The notes under the pieces: generated by a model | Seen by the model: only the letters and a program-made list of their open reading frames with translations | What the model was told of the DNA's origin: nothing | Databases searched by the model: none | Translations under genes and position numbers: made by a program | DNA from: Plotosus lineatus | Taxonomy: Eukaryota > Chordata > Actinopteri > Siluriformes > Plotosidae | Assembly (NCBI GenBank): GCA_024760905.1 | Contig: CM045733.1 | Coordinates: 34,458,501-34,522,500 of the forward strand | DNA length: 64,000 nucleotides | Direction of reading: 5' to 3' | In this document: piece by piece, positions 1 through 11,816 of the stretch | Layout: every line of letters starts with the position of its first letter | How positions within the stretch are numbered: position 1 is the stretch's first letter

Positions 1-120
1 TGTACCCTTGCCCTGTATCATGAAAGTGGTTTAGAAAATGAATTAATAATTATTAGTATATAGCTATCTGTTAAAAATGCAGGTGTAAACAGCAGTGTGT
101 ACCTTGTATCATTATACGGT

Positions 121-176
121 CATTCATTTTCTGAACCATTTAATCCTAATTGGAGTCACAGGGAGGCTGTTGCCCA
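121..176 (-). repeat. SINE family A, L2-type tail fragment
   Basis: Tail of a - strand SINE (TTCTGAACCATTTAATCCTAA is its reverse complement end). The element continues at 3331-3390 and 6605-6830 and is split by two LINEs. Confidence 0.7.
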
Positions 177-3100
177 ATGCAGCCATGAGGTGGGGGGGGC
201 ACTAACCAGTATCTCTCCCCCTCATGCCGGTCCCAAGCCCGGAGAAATGCAGAGGGTTGTGTCAGGAAGGGCATCCGACGTAAAACCAATGCCAAACTTT
301 TATGATGCAAATCAGAAGTATTACCCCCATACCGGATCGGTCGAGGCCCGGGTTAACAACGACCGCCATCAGTGCTGTCAATCAACAGGGTGCTGAGGGA
401 AATTGGACTACTGTTGGTTGAAGGCGTCGAAGAAGGAGAGGTGGGAGGCGTGTCCGTAGGCAGAGAGAGAAGAGGAAAGGCATGAGTCTAGGACTGAGAG
501 TGGGGACTTTGAATGTTGGAACTATGCAAAGAAAAGGTAGAGAGCTGGATGACATGATGCAGAGGAGGAAGGTGGACATACTGTGTGTTCAGGAGACCAG
601 GTGGAAAGGTAGCAAAGCTAAAGGTTTAGGAGCAGGGTTTAAGCTATTTTATCATGGTGTGGATGGGAAGAGAAATGGAGTAGGAGTCATCTTGAAGGAG
701 GGGTTTGTCAGGAATGTTCTAGAAGTGAAAAGAGTGTCAGACAGAGTGATGAGTCTCAAGTTAGAAATTGAAGGTGTAATGCTCAATGTTGTTAGTGCTT
801 ATGCCCCACAGGCAGGATGTGAGCTAGAAGAGAAGGAGAGATTCTGGAGTGACTTAGATGAAGTGATGCAGAGTATCCCCAGAGGTGAAAGAGTGGTCAT
901 TGGTGTAGACTTCAATGGACATGTTGGTGCAGGCAACAGAGGGGACGAGGAAGTGATGGGAGGGTTTGGTATCCAGGACAGGAACACAGAAGGACAGATG
1001 TTGATAGATTTTGCAAAAAGGATGGAAATGGCTGTGGTGAATACTTTCTTCCAGAAGAAACAGGAGCATAGGGTGACTTATAAAAGCGGAGGTAGGAGCA
1101 CACAGGTAGACTACATCTTGTGTAGGCGATGTAATTTGAAGGAAGTCAGTGACTGCAAAGTAGTAGTGGGTGAGAGTGTTGCCAAACAGCATAGGATGGT
1201 GGTATGCAGGATGACGCTGATGGTGAGGAAGGTGAAGAAGGCAAAGGCAGAGCAGAAGACAAAGTGGTGGAAGTTGAAAAAGGAAGAGTGTCGTGTTGTC
1301 TTCAAAGAGGAGTTGAAACAGGCTTTGGGTGGCCAGGAAGTGCTTCCAAATGACTGGACAACCACAGCAAATGTGATCAGGGACACAGGTAGGAGAGTAC
1401 TTGGTGTGTCCTCTGGAAGGAAAGTAGATAAGGAGACTTGGTGGTGGAATGAGGAAGTGCAGGAGTGTGTACAAAGGAAGAGGTTCGCTAAGAAAAAGTG
1501 GGACATAGAGAGGACCGAAGAGAGTAAACAGGAGTACAGGGAAACACAGCGTAAGGTGAAAGTAGCAGTGGCTAAGGCCAAACAGAGGGCGTATGATGAC
1601 TTGTACGATAGGATGGACAGTAAAGAGGGAGAAAATGATCTATACAGGTTGACACAGCAGAGAAATAGAGATGGGAAGGACGTGCAGCAAGTTAGATTGA
1701 TAAAAGACAAAGAGGCAAATGTATTGACTGATGACAGAAGTGTGCTGGGAAGATGAAAAGAGTACTTTGAAGAGCTGATGAATGAGGAAAATGAGAGAAA
1801 AAAAAGAGTACAAGAGGTGACCATTGAGGAGCAGGATGTAGCAAAGATCAGTAAGGGTGAAATGAGAAGGGCATTGAAGAGGATGAAGAATGGAAAGGCA
1901 GTTGGTCCTGATGATATACCTGTGGAGGTATGGAAGTGTCTAGGAGAGATAGCAATAGATTTTCTGACAAGAACATTCAACAAGGTCCTAGAAAATGAGC
2001 AGATGCTGGAGGAGTGGAGGAGAAGTGTGCTGGTGCCCATTTTTAAGAACAAGGGGGATGTGCAGAGTTGCGGCAACGACAGAGGGATAAAGTTGATGAG
2101 CCATACGATGAAGTTATGGGAAAGAATAGTGGAAGCTAGACTAAGGGCAGAAGTCACCATTTGTGAACAACAGTTTGGTTTCATGCCAAGAAACAGTACC
2201 ACAGATGCAATGTTTGCTTTGAGGATGTTAATAGAGAAGTACAGAGAAGGTCAGAGGGAGCTACATTGTGCCTTTGTTGATCTGGAAAAAGCATATGACA
2301 GGGTGCCAAGAGAAGAACTGTGGTATTGCATGAGGAAGTCTGGAGTGGCAGAGAAGTATGTTAGAGTGGTGCAGGACATGTATGAGAGATGTAAGACAGT
2401 GGTGAGGTGTGCTGTCGGTGTGACAGAAGAGTTCAAGGTGGAGGTGGGACTGCATCAAGGGTCAGCTCTCAGCCCCTTCTTGTTTGCTATGGTGATGGAC
2501 AGGCTGACAGACGAGGTGAGACAAGAATCTCCATGGACTATGATGTTTGCAGATGACATTGTGATCTGTAGTGAGAGCAGAGAACAAGTGCAGGAGAGAG
2601 GTGGAGGTATGCCCTGGAAAGGAGAGGAATGAAGGTTAACCTCAGAAAATCAGAATACATGTGTGTGAATGAGAAGGACCCAGGAGGAACGGTGATGTTA
2701 CAGGGAGCAGAGATAACGAAGATGGAGGATTTTAAGTACTTAGGCTCAACAATCCAGAGCAATGGAGAGTGTGGAAAAGAGGTGAAGAAGCGTGTGCAGG
2801 CAGTCTGGAATGGTTGGAGAAAAGTGTCCGGTGTGATGTGTGATAGGAGAGTGTCAGCAAGAATGAAAGGAAAAGTGTACAAGACGGTGGTGAGGCCAGT
2901 GATGCTGTATGGCTTAGAAACAGTGGCGCTGAGTAAAAGGCAGGAGGCAGAGCTGGAGGTCGCGGAGATGAAAATGTTGAGGTTCTCTCTGGGAGTAACG
3001 AGGATGGATAGGATCAGAAATGAGTATATCAGAGGGACAGCCCATGTAAGATGTTTTGGTGACAAAGTCAGAGAGGCTAGATTGAGATGGTTTGGACATG

Positions 3101-3330
3101 TACAGAGGAGGGATAGTGAGTATATTGGCAGTAGGATGCTGAGGTTGGAACTACCAGGCAGAAGGCCTCGAGGAAGACCAAAGAAGAGATTTATGGATGT
3201 GGTGAAGGAAGACATGAAGGTCGTTGGAGTCAGAAAAGAAGATGCAGAGGACAGGGTGAGATGGAGGCGGATGATTTGCTGTGGCGACCCCTGAAGGGAG
3301 CAGCCGAAAGTAAAAGAAGAAGAAGAAGAA
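177..3330 (+). mobile_element. RTE-like LINE, copy A (near full length)
   Basis: A non-LTR retrotransposon with apurinic-type endonuclease and reverse transcriptase in one long ORF, a very short 3' UTR and an (AAG)n tail, the layout of the RTE clade. It is bounded by a 16-bp target duplication, GGGAGGCTGTTGCCCA at 161-176 and the same with one change at 3331-3346, inside a - strand SINE. The 5' leader (about 200-480) contains the segment GGTTGTGTCAGGAAGGGCAT near 254, shared with SINE tails elsewhere in the window. Clade assignment is from memory of fish RTE proteins and the tail type. Confidence 0.85.
482..3294 (+). pseudogene. LINE endonuclease-reverse transcriptase ORF, two lesions
   Basis: The frame opens at ATG 482. 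Endonuclease motifs run in order: GTLNVGT, QETRWKG, VDFNGHVG, STQVDYIL, and AKQHRMVV with the terminal His. The RT has VDLEKAYDRVPREELW, LHQGSALSPFLF and MMFADD. The C-terminal LRWFGHV and RRPRGRPKKRFMDVV are typical of RTE-like ORFs. Two lesions break it: a TGG to TGA nonsense change at 1754-1756 (the copy at 45 kb keeps the Trp), with the same frame resuming at once, and a loss of 7 nt near 2596 relative to the other copy, shifting the frame before 2629-3294. About 935 residues would be encoded without them. Few lesions suggest a relatively young insertion. Confidence 0.85.
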
Positions 3331-3390
3331 GGGAGGCCGTTGCCCACCTTGGCCAACTCTGGGTGAGGTGAACAGCTTTCCAGGCCATCC

Positions 3391-6300
3391 TTACCTTAAC
3401 CTTAATTCTCTCAGTGCCAGGAGGCACATAAGGCTTGAACAGCACTCCTCCATTGGGGCCGATTTGCAGCTGCATGCATGCCGAGTTCCACGAGGTCCAC
3501 CCAGCAATGGTTCTCTCCATCTCAACCATTCTTCACCATGTTGTTTTTGGGTGGCCCCTCTTCCTTCGTCCTTCTGGTGCCCACTCTAGGGCCATAGAAC
3601 AGTCAGCCCGCGGGTCCTTTCTCAGGACATGGCCAATCCAGTTCCATCTCCGTCTTTTCACCTCCTCACTGATCTTCTTTTGATCTTCTCTGCCCTTGCC
3701 ATCTCAAGGATTGTCTGGTTGGAGATGTGCTGTTGCCATCTGATCTTGAAGATCCTTCTGAGACACTTGCTCTGGAAAGTGTCTAGTTTTCCTTCTTCTC
3801 CTTTTGTAAGCTTCCAGGTCTCACATCCATACAGTAGCACTGACAATACTAGGCTCCTAAAGAGTGAAGTTTTCGTACTTCTGCCGATATCTCTGGCTTG
3901 CCAGATTCTCGAGAGTCATTTGAATTGGGCGTTCGCCAGGGCCACTCTTTTTCTGATGTCTGCTGAGCTTCCACCATCATTGGCTACATTAGCTCCTCGA
4001 TACGTGAAACTCTCCACCTCCTCTACTTCTCTATCTCTGACCTTCAATTTTTCTTCACTCCTGCTGTTGACTTTCAGGACTTTGCACTTCCTGTCATTCA
4101 TCTTCAGCCCAACTTTAGCAGCATTCTCTTCCAGCTTGGCTGGCTTCTGTTGTAAATGGTTCATGGAAGATGACAAGAGAGCAAGATCATCTGCAAAATC
4201 AAGGTCCTCCAACAAGGTGGTGAAATCCCACCTGATCCCTGTTCTTTGACCTTGGGTTGTTTTTCACATGACCCCGTCAATGACCAGGAGGAAGAGGAAT
4301 CCTGAGAACAGCTTCTCTGTTTCACTCCGGTCATCACTGGGAACCAATCTGTTGTTTCGTTGTCATCAATGACCGAACACGAGAAGTCCTAATAAAGACA
4401 TCTGACCATCTGTATCAGCTTTGTGGGGATTCCATACTGGCACATAATGATCCACAGGCTATTCCTATGTATGCAATCGAAGGCCTGCTCAAAATCAACA
4501 AAGTGGATGTAGAGGGTAGCATTCCATTCGTTGACTTGTTCCAGAATATTTCTGATTATGAATATCTGCTCCACAGTTCTTCTGCCTTTTCTGAAGTTCG
4601 CTTGTTCTTTCCTAAGTAATGAGTCAACACCTTCCTGTAATCTGTTGACCAGTATCCTGCTGATCACCTTGCTGGCCATCGGCTACAATGTAACCCCCCC
4701 TCCAGTTGCGGTATTCCTGAAGATTTCCTTTCTTTGGAATTTTGTAAATGAGCCCTTTTGTCCATGTTGTAGGAACTGCTTCCTTTTCCAAAATCAGGTC
4801 AAATATTCCTTTCAAGTCCATACTGGTTTGCTCCATATCTGCTTTGAGTATTCCTGGGGCTTTCCCATTGTTGGGGGCTTTCAGTGCTGTTTTGATTTCC
4901 TGTAAAGTAGGTACTTCTGTAGATGTACAGTATATCAATTTCTTTTCTCTCCTCTTCCTCTTCCTGAGGTGGTTCCTTTGGTGCATCTCTGTTGAGCACT
5001 TCCTGGAAATGCTCCTTCCATCTTTCTAACCTGGCCTCTTTGTTCTTTATCAGTTCTCCATTCTTGTCCTTCACCGCTGTAGCCTGTCTGGTGCCTTGTC
5101 CTGCCAATTGCTTCACTATGTTGTACAAGTTCTTCTGCTGCCCATTTTCCGCTGCTGCCTGTGCTCTCTTTGCTTTCTCTGACATCCATCTTCTCTTGTC
5201 CACTCTTACACTCCTCTTCACATCCCTGTACAGTATTCTTCCTTCATCCTGTTCCTAATCCTGTCTGAGCGGGTGCTATCTATCTTAGTCTTAATGCCTT
5301 TCCTCTCATCTATCAACTTCCAGGTGGTATTTCTGATCCATAGTTTGAGTTTCCCTTTCTTGAACCCAAGTACTTCTTCTGCAGTGCTGACATATGCGCT
5401 TCTCTGCTGCTCCCATATCTCCTCTATGTTTTCATTCTCCATCTTCATATCTTCCAGCTTACTCCTTACCACCTTGCAGAACTTCTTCTTTGCTTCCTCA
5501 TCTTTTAGTCTATCCACATTGAGTTTTGGCTTGGCCTTGCTTTTGTTCCTGTATGACTTGAGACGTAGCTTGATGCTGGTCTTCACCAGGTAGTGGTCGC
5601 TGTTGGCATCTGCTCCTCTGTGCACCCGAGAATCCGGTACAGACAACCTCCACTATCCGCTAATCAAAAGGTGGTCAATTTGATTTCTCACTCTCCCATC
5701 AGCTGAAATCCATGTTGCTTTGTGGATGTCTTTGTGGGAAAATAAGGTTCCTGTGATATCAAGCCCGTTCATCTGGCTAAATTCACACAGTCTCTCTCCA
5801 TTATCATTTTGTATTCCTAAACCGTGCACTCCCATTGTTCTCTCGTAGGCAGTGTTATCCTTGCCAACTTTGGAATTGAGGGCCCCCATGACGATAAGGA
5901 TGTCATTTTTATTGCATCCATCGACTGTGTCCTGAAGCTCCTGATAGAATTGTTCCTTCTCATGATTTTCCTTCTCATTTTGGGAGGCATAGACTTGAAT
6001 GTGGTGATTCTTCTGTATCTGGTGTAAAATCTAGATGTTATGATTCACTTATTGATGGGCATCCACTCCAAGAGTGATTTTGCAGCTTGCTGGCTCCTCC
6101 TTGATGCAACGCCTCATCTCCACTATAGATTATTGTTTGTCCTGTCGCTACCTTTGTCCTGCCTGCTCTTGTCCATCTGCTTTCACTGATTCCGAGTATG
6201 TCTAGGTGGTATCCCTCCATCTCTCCTGCAATCTGTGCTGCTGCTCCTCCTCTGTACATTGTCCTTACATTCCAGTGTTCAATGTTGAGGTTAGTTTTGG

Positions 6301-6604
6301 GACTTGCAAGGGACCTTGTCGGACGTTGGGTTTCCCAGAGGCTTTCACCCATCGTCGTCCTAGTGCCGGGATCAGCAATGCCCGCTCCTCCCTGACTTTC
6401 TTGATTAGTGTTGTCCAATGTTTCTGTAACTGGCTTGTTTTTACAGGAGGATGTAGTTAACCTTCTGCCCAACCCCCAGACTTGGTGGGCCAGGGTTTTC
6501 TGTCAGGCTATCCTTCCCTTAGACTGTGTTGGTCTACGTGTGCAATCCCCCATCCGCCACCCGGGGGCCGTGCCCCTGCGAAATGCAGTCCCAGCGCGAG
6601 GTTG
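3391..6604 (-). mobile_element. Degenerate LINE, second family
   Basis: An endonuclease-RT LINE on the - strand, in a different lineage from copy A. Reading from 6604 downwards there is a leader, an endonuclease start (WNVRTMYRGGAAAQIAGEM near 6280), HKATWIS and NQIDHLLI near 5690, an RT with FADDLALL near 4180 and a C-terminus ending near 3430. It is flanked by CCAGGCCATC at 3380-3389 and 6605-6614, a target duplication within a SINE. The coding frame is broken in at least seven places, so it is older than copy A. Confidence 0.75.
3430..6400 (-). pseudogene. Broken LINE endonuclease-RT ORF
   Basis: Successive frame pieces at 6038-6472, 5653-5889, 5218-5646, 4799-5221, 4624-4986, 4389-4679, 3916-4215 and 3658-3846 line up as one protein read on the - strand. 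The order is endonuclease, linker, RT fingers (NNGKAPGILKADMEQ), palm (VDFEQAFDCIHRNSLW, then FADDLALLSSS), thumb (SFTYRGANVANDGGSS) and a C-terminal LYGCETWKLTKGEEGKLDTF block. Frameshifts and stops separate the pieces; no active product is possible. Confidence 0.75.
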
Positions 6605-6830
6605 CCAGGCCATCACAGGGCAGAAACATGCTGATGGCCATGCAGCCTACTCTTTTCGAAAGTCAGCAACGGTTCTTTTGCATACCTCTCACCATAGACA
6701 GTGAGCGACATGGTCGGCCTTTGATAACCCAGTTGCACTGAGGGACAGTGACAACCCGTTGAGAGTGGGGCTTGAACACTCAACCTTGGGATCAGTGATT
6801 TAGCACCTTACCACCAGGCCATCACTGCCC
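6605..6830 (-). repeat. SINE family A, tRNA head and body (L2-type tail)
   Basis: The tRNA-like head is at the right end, with box-A-like TGGTGGTAAGGTGCTAAAT and a box-B-like sequence when read on the - strand, followed by the family body. The tail lies beyond the LINE at 3331-3390 and 121-176. Confidence 0.8.
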
Positions 6831-6935
6831 CTATATAACTATATTGTTTGTCTATTTTATGTCCTATTTTGTTTGATTATATCAAGCGGCACAGATATGT
6901 GGTGGCTTGCATGTTTGCGTTTCCATCGGGTCCGT

Positions 6936-7062
6936 CGGTTTTCTCACACAATTCAAATACATGCACATTATGTTCAAATTGCCCCTAGGTGTGCATGTGA
7001 ATGGTAGTGTGTGTTGGCCCTGCAGTGGTCTGGTGCGCTGTTCAGTATGTACCCTGCCTTCG
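6936..7062 (+). repeat. V-SINE-like 3' half fragment
   Basis: Contains AAATTGCCCCTAGGTGTGCA and TTGGCCCTGCAGTGG, which match the 3' half of the fuller V-SINE-like copy at 48182. The tRNA head is absent. Confidence 0.6.
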
Positions 7063-7069
7063 TCATGAA

Positions 7070-7356
7070 TTTACAGAGATATGCTCAGGTCTCCCCGGGA
7101 CTCTGTAGTAGCGGCTCGGTGAATGAGTGAGCGAGCGTACACGATTATCTTCCAGAGAGTTTCAGCAGAATAAACTTTTGCGGAACCATATTTAGGTCCG
7201 TTGTTCCCATCCGGACAGTATTTCGGTTGGACGGAAAATACCCGGAGTGCTTTATTCGGTGCTCTGCTGTTTGCAGTAAAAATCGAAGCGTTTGTATTGT
7301 TATTTTAGTAATTTAAAACAACTGAAAGTTCAATTCTCGATCTCGTTTCAATAGTA
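7070..7356 (+). promoter_or_regulatory. Probable ccnc promoter and 5' UTR
   Basis: Unique-looking sequence between the last SINE fragment (ends about 7062) and the start codon, with CpG-containing stretches around 7110-7270. I see no clear TATA box near a definable start site, so the transcription start is not assigned. Identified by position only. Confidence 0.4.
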
Positions 7357-7388
7357 ATGGCAGGTAACTTCTGGCAGAGCTCACATTA
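7357..7388 (+). CDS. ccnc: ccnc exon 1 (coding part)
   Basis: Residues 1-10 plus two bases of Tyr11. Start ATG at 7357; donor GTAAGT at 7389. Confidence 0.93.
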
Positions 7389-8059
7389 GTAAGTAGTTGT
7401 ATTGTTTAAGCTTTTTAATTTAGACGAATTGTTTGGGGTTTTTTGGCCTAGCTTGTTGAGGATGTCTGTCCTGTAAGCTTTAAAGAATAGTGTCTTTATT
7501 GTGAAACTTGATTGATCGTGTTCGCAGTGTTTTACATCAATCACTTTGGATGTAAATCCGAATTCTGTCACTTTTCTATAAGGATGGAAAGCTGGTTAAT
7601 TTTCTGTAGGTCGTTTTTGGTAACGTAGGTGGGAAAAGATGCCACGAAAATATTGTTATTTTAATGGAAGATTTGTTCATTTAATCAAATAGATGTTCTT
7701 TAGTGATAAATGTTGAAAAAAACTGATCTGCATTTAAAATATATCACGGACAACTTTTTTAAATTTGTATTTGTTTCATTTTGTATTTCCCTTGATAAAA
7801 CTGTTTTCTTTTGTCTATAATTTGCAAAATGTATAAGCCATGAAATGTTCGTTAATTACAACCACAGAAGTATAATTAGTGCTTTCTTATGTAGCCTGCA
7901 GTGGGTGTTGGATAAACAGGACCTCCTGAAAGAGCGGCAGAAAGATCTAAAGTTTCTCACAGAAGAGGAGTATTGGAAGCTGCAGATTTTTTTTGCAAAT
8001 GGTACAGAGCAGTTGCATGATCATGAACACAGGTGTCTCTCTCTCTTTCTGTGTGTGTG

Positions 8060-8120
<61 letters not shown>

Positions 8121-9439
8121 TAGTCGTTCTCAAAAAATTATCATATTGTGGTAAAGTTCATTATTTTCTGTAATGTACTGATAAACATTAGACTTTCATA
8201 TATTTTGGATTCATTACACACAACTGAAGTAGTTCAAGCCTTTTATTGTTTTAGTATTGATGATTTTGGCAAAAAAGAAAAACCAAAAATCCCCATCTCG
8301 AAAAATTAGCATATTTCACCTGACCAATAAAGTGTTTTCAATACAAAAAAAGTCGACCTTCAAATAATTATGTTCAGTTATGCACTCAATACTTAGTCGG
8401 GACTGCTTCATTGTGGCGTGGCATGGAGGCAATCAGCCTGTGGCACTGCTGAGGTGTTATGGAGGCCCAGGATGCTTCGATAGTGCCCTTAAGCTCATCC
8501 ACAGTGTTGGGTCTGGTGTCTCTCAACTTTCTCTTCACAATATCCCACAGATTCTCTATGGGGTTCAGGTCAGGAGAGTTGGCAGGCCAATTGAGCACCG
8601 TAATACCATGGTCAGTAAACCATTTAGCAGTGGTTTTGGCACTGGGAGCAGGTGCCAGGTCGTGCTGAAAAATGAAACCTTCATCATAAAGCTTTTCAGC
8701 AGATGGAAGCATGAAGTGCTCCAAAATCTCCTGATAGCTAGCTGCATTGACCCTGCCCTTGATAAAACACAGTGGACCTACACCAGCAGCTGACATGGCA
8801 CCCCAGACCATCACTGACTGTGGGTACTTGACACTGGACTTCAGGCATTTTGGCATTTCCTTCTCCCCAGTCTTCCTCCAGACTCTGGCACCTTGATTTT
8901 CGAATGACATGCAAAATTTGCTTTCATTTGAAAAAAGTACTTTGGACCACTGAGCAACAGTCCAGTGCTGCTTCTCTGTAGCCCAGGTCAGGCGCTTCTG
9001 CCGCTGTTTCTGGTCCAAAAGTGGCTTGACCTGGAGAATACGGCACCTGTAGCCCAGTCCACTGCTTCCACAGGTCCCCCAAGGTCTGGAATTAGCCCTT
9101 CTCCACAATCTTCCTCAGGGTCCGGTCACTTGTTCTGGTTGTGCAGTGTTTTCTGCCACACTTTTTCCTTCCCACAGACGTCCACTGAGGTGCCTTGATA
9201 CAGCACTCTGGGAACAGCCTATTCGCTCAGAGATTTCTTTCTGTGTCTTACCCTCTTGCTTGAGGGTGTCATTGATGGCCTTCTGGGAAGTAGTCAGGTC
9301 GACAGTCTTACCCATGATTGCGGTTTTGAGTAATGAACCAGGCTGGGAGTTTTTAAAAGCCTCAGGAATCTTTTGCAGGTGTTTAGAGTTAATCCGTTGA
9401 TTCAGATGATCTTCTGTAATCACCTGAAGAGAGAGGATG

Positions 9440-9478
<39 letters not shown>

Positions 9479-10746
9479 CGAAACAGATCTGTAGTGAAAA
9501 ATGAAGTTTCAATAGAAAGTCTTCGTCCTGTCCTTTTATTTTTACTTATATTTGCTCTACGAAAAAGTATTGAGCACTCTCTTACAGAAGGATCTACTCA
9601 GAAAATTCTCTAATATAATATATAATGTATGTATATGTGTATGCATGTATATGTGTGTAGACGCTCCCCAGCTTACGAACGAGATGCGTTCCGGATGGCC
9701 ATTCGTTAGATGAATTTGTTTGTAAGTCGTTACAGGGCGCTCTTTATAGGGGAACGTATGTTTAAAGCTTTTATAAGTAACCTATGAGTTTGTACAGTAT
9801 AAATCTCTCTCTCACTCTCTGCATAATCATATTTAATTCTACTGAATTTATCATTTATTTGTACAAGGTGCAAACCTAAATGCACCATAACTTATCAAGC
9901 TAACTGTGATGTCAGAAACTTTCAGCCGGACCCAAAATGCAGGAGACAGAGTAGGATGAACACGGAGAGACTTTATTGTTACAGGGGAGGCACTTGAGCA
10001 AGGGGAAAACGTAGACACTGCTAGTGACGAGGAGAAACACGAAAACGATAGATACGGTGAACTACGGAGCGGGAACTGGTCGAGTGCAAAGCTGAAACCA
10101 GGAGGGACAATCTTCTAGCACCAGAATGAGCACGCTGCTCATCTTTATAGCACGGTAGATTGGTGAGTAGGATCAGGTGTGCGCACTGCGATCCGCCCAT
10201 GTGTGTCAGCCACAACCCTCTGCTGGAGCCTAATCAAATATTAAGTGTACCTCAAGATAATGTTTAGTCATATTTCACATTTATGTTTGATATATCTTTC
10301 TGTAGATTTTATTCAATTTCTGGTTATACTTGTTCTTCAATTTCACTTCACTTTCACTTTCGACCTCGGACAGCCCTCTTCGTATGTGGATGTTGGTAAA
10401 ACAAATGTTTGAAAGTAGGGGTGTGTGTGTGTGTATATGTATGTATATATATATATATATATATATATACCAAAAGGACAGGACAAAGACTTTCTATTGA
10501 AACTCCATTTATCACTACAGATCTGTTTCGAGGGGTGGTGAAACCATCCTCTCTCTTCAGGTGATTATAGAAGATTATAGAATTATCTCTTCTATAATCA
10601 CCTGAAGAGAGAGGATGGTTTCACCACCCCTCGAAACAGATCTGTAGTGATAAATGGAGTTTCAATAGAAAGTCTTTGTCCTGTCCTTTTGTTATTTGCT
10701 CTACCAAAAAGTATTGAGCACTCTCCTACGGAAGGATCTACTCAGA

Positions 10747-10819
<73 letters not shown>

Positions 10820-11780
10820 GTGTGTGTGATGAATGAACCATGTTGGTGGATAAGGATTGTGTATATTCTCATGATCCTAATGCTGTGTCTGGTTTTATGA
10901 AAAATGCAGCAACAATATACATTATTTGATGGAGTCTTAATCACAGTATTTTGCCCTTGTTTCAGTAATCCAGGCTTTGGGCGAGCATCTGAAGCTCCGA
11001 CAGCAGGTCATCGCCACGGCAACTGTTTACTTCAAACGTTTTTATGCCAGGTGAGAATGTAAATAATGGGAATTTTTATGCTTATAAATACAACTCCAAC
11101 AGCTGGAGCATTGTTTGTTGTTATTTCGATTTGAATAAATGGAGTATTCACTATTTGTATTTTTTCATCAATTTAATTTTCCCCCCTACTTTTTGATTTT
11201 TATGTTTTGGTTAAATATTTATAATGTTACCAGCTTTAAAAAATGATGATGCCAGGATTTGGGTGAAAACTAGTTTAAATCAGTCATCAAGCATAGCATG
11301 ATAATTAATATTGACGTTTATTTTTCTGTCCTTGCTGTTGTTTTTTTTGTACATGATAATTGGGCAGGTACTCTTTGAAAAGCATTGACCCAGTGTTGAT
11401 GGCTCCTACCTGTGTCTTTCTAGCATCTAAAGTAGAGGTACCAGAAAACACAATTTGTTTGTATTCGAAAGTTATGCACAACTCACTCCCCCCCCCCAAC
11501 AAACAAACACACGTGCCACTTTCTTTGTTGCAGGAATTCGGTGTTGTTTCGAACACCCGCCTCATTTCAGCAGCAACATCTGTGTGTAAGTAAGAAATGT
11601 TCTGACAATAAAATGCTTGCTTTGGTGTACTGTATTGTCAAAATACATTTTATGTATATAATAGTGGTTTTGTTCATTTCTGCAGTGAAAACTCGATTCT
11701 CATATGCCTTTCCTAAAGAGTTCCCATATCGAATGAACCATGTAAGTAATATCATCTGTCTAGAATTTGGAGCAGAATGT

Positions 11781-11816
<36 letters not shown>

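Larger units (their letters stand above)
10471..10750 (+). mobile_element. Palindromic Penelope-type element with two opposed hammerheads
   Basis: Two arms of about 105 bp, 10473-10578 and 10583-10690, are near-perfect inverted copies around an AT-rich centre. The right arm continues to GGATCTACTCAGAAAA. Each arm contains a complete hammerhead-like motif pointing outward. No RT is present. Assignment to Penelope-like elements rests on the short-stem-III hammerhead form known from that group. Confidence 0.6.

Noticed and set aside
854..2202. Long antisense open frames over LINE copy A (and the equivalents at 44500-46711)
   Set aside because: They mirror the codon pattern of the LINE ORF on the opposite strand and contain no recognisable domain.
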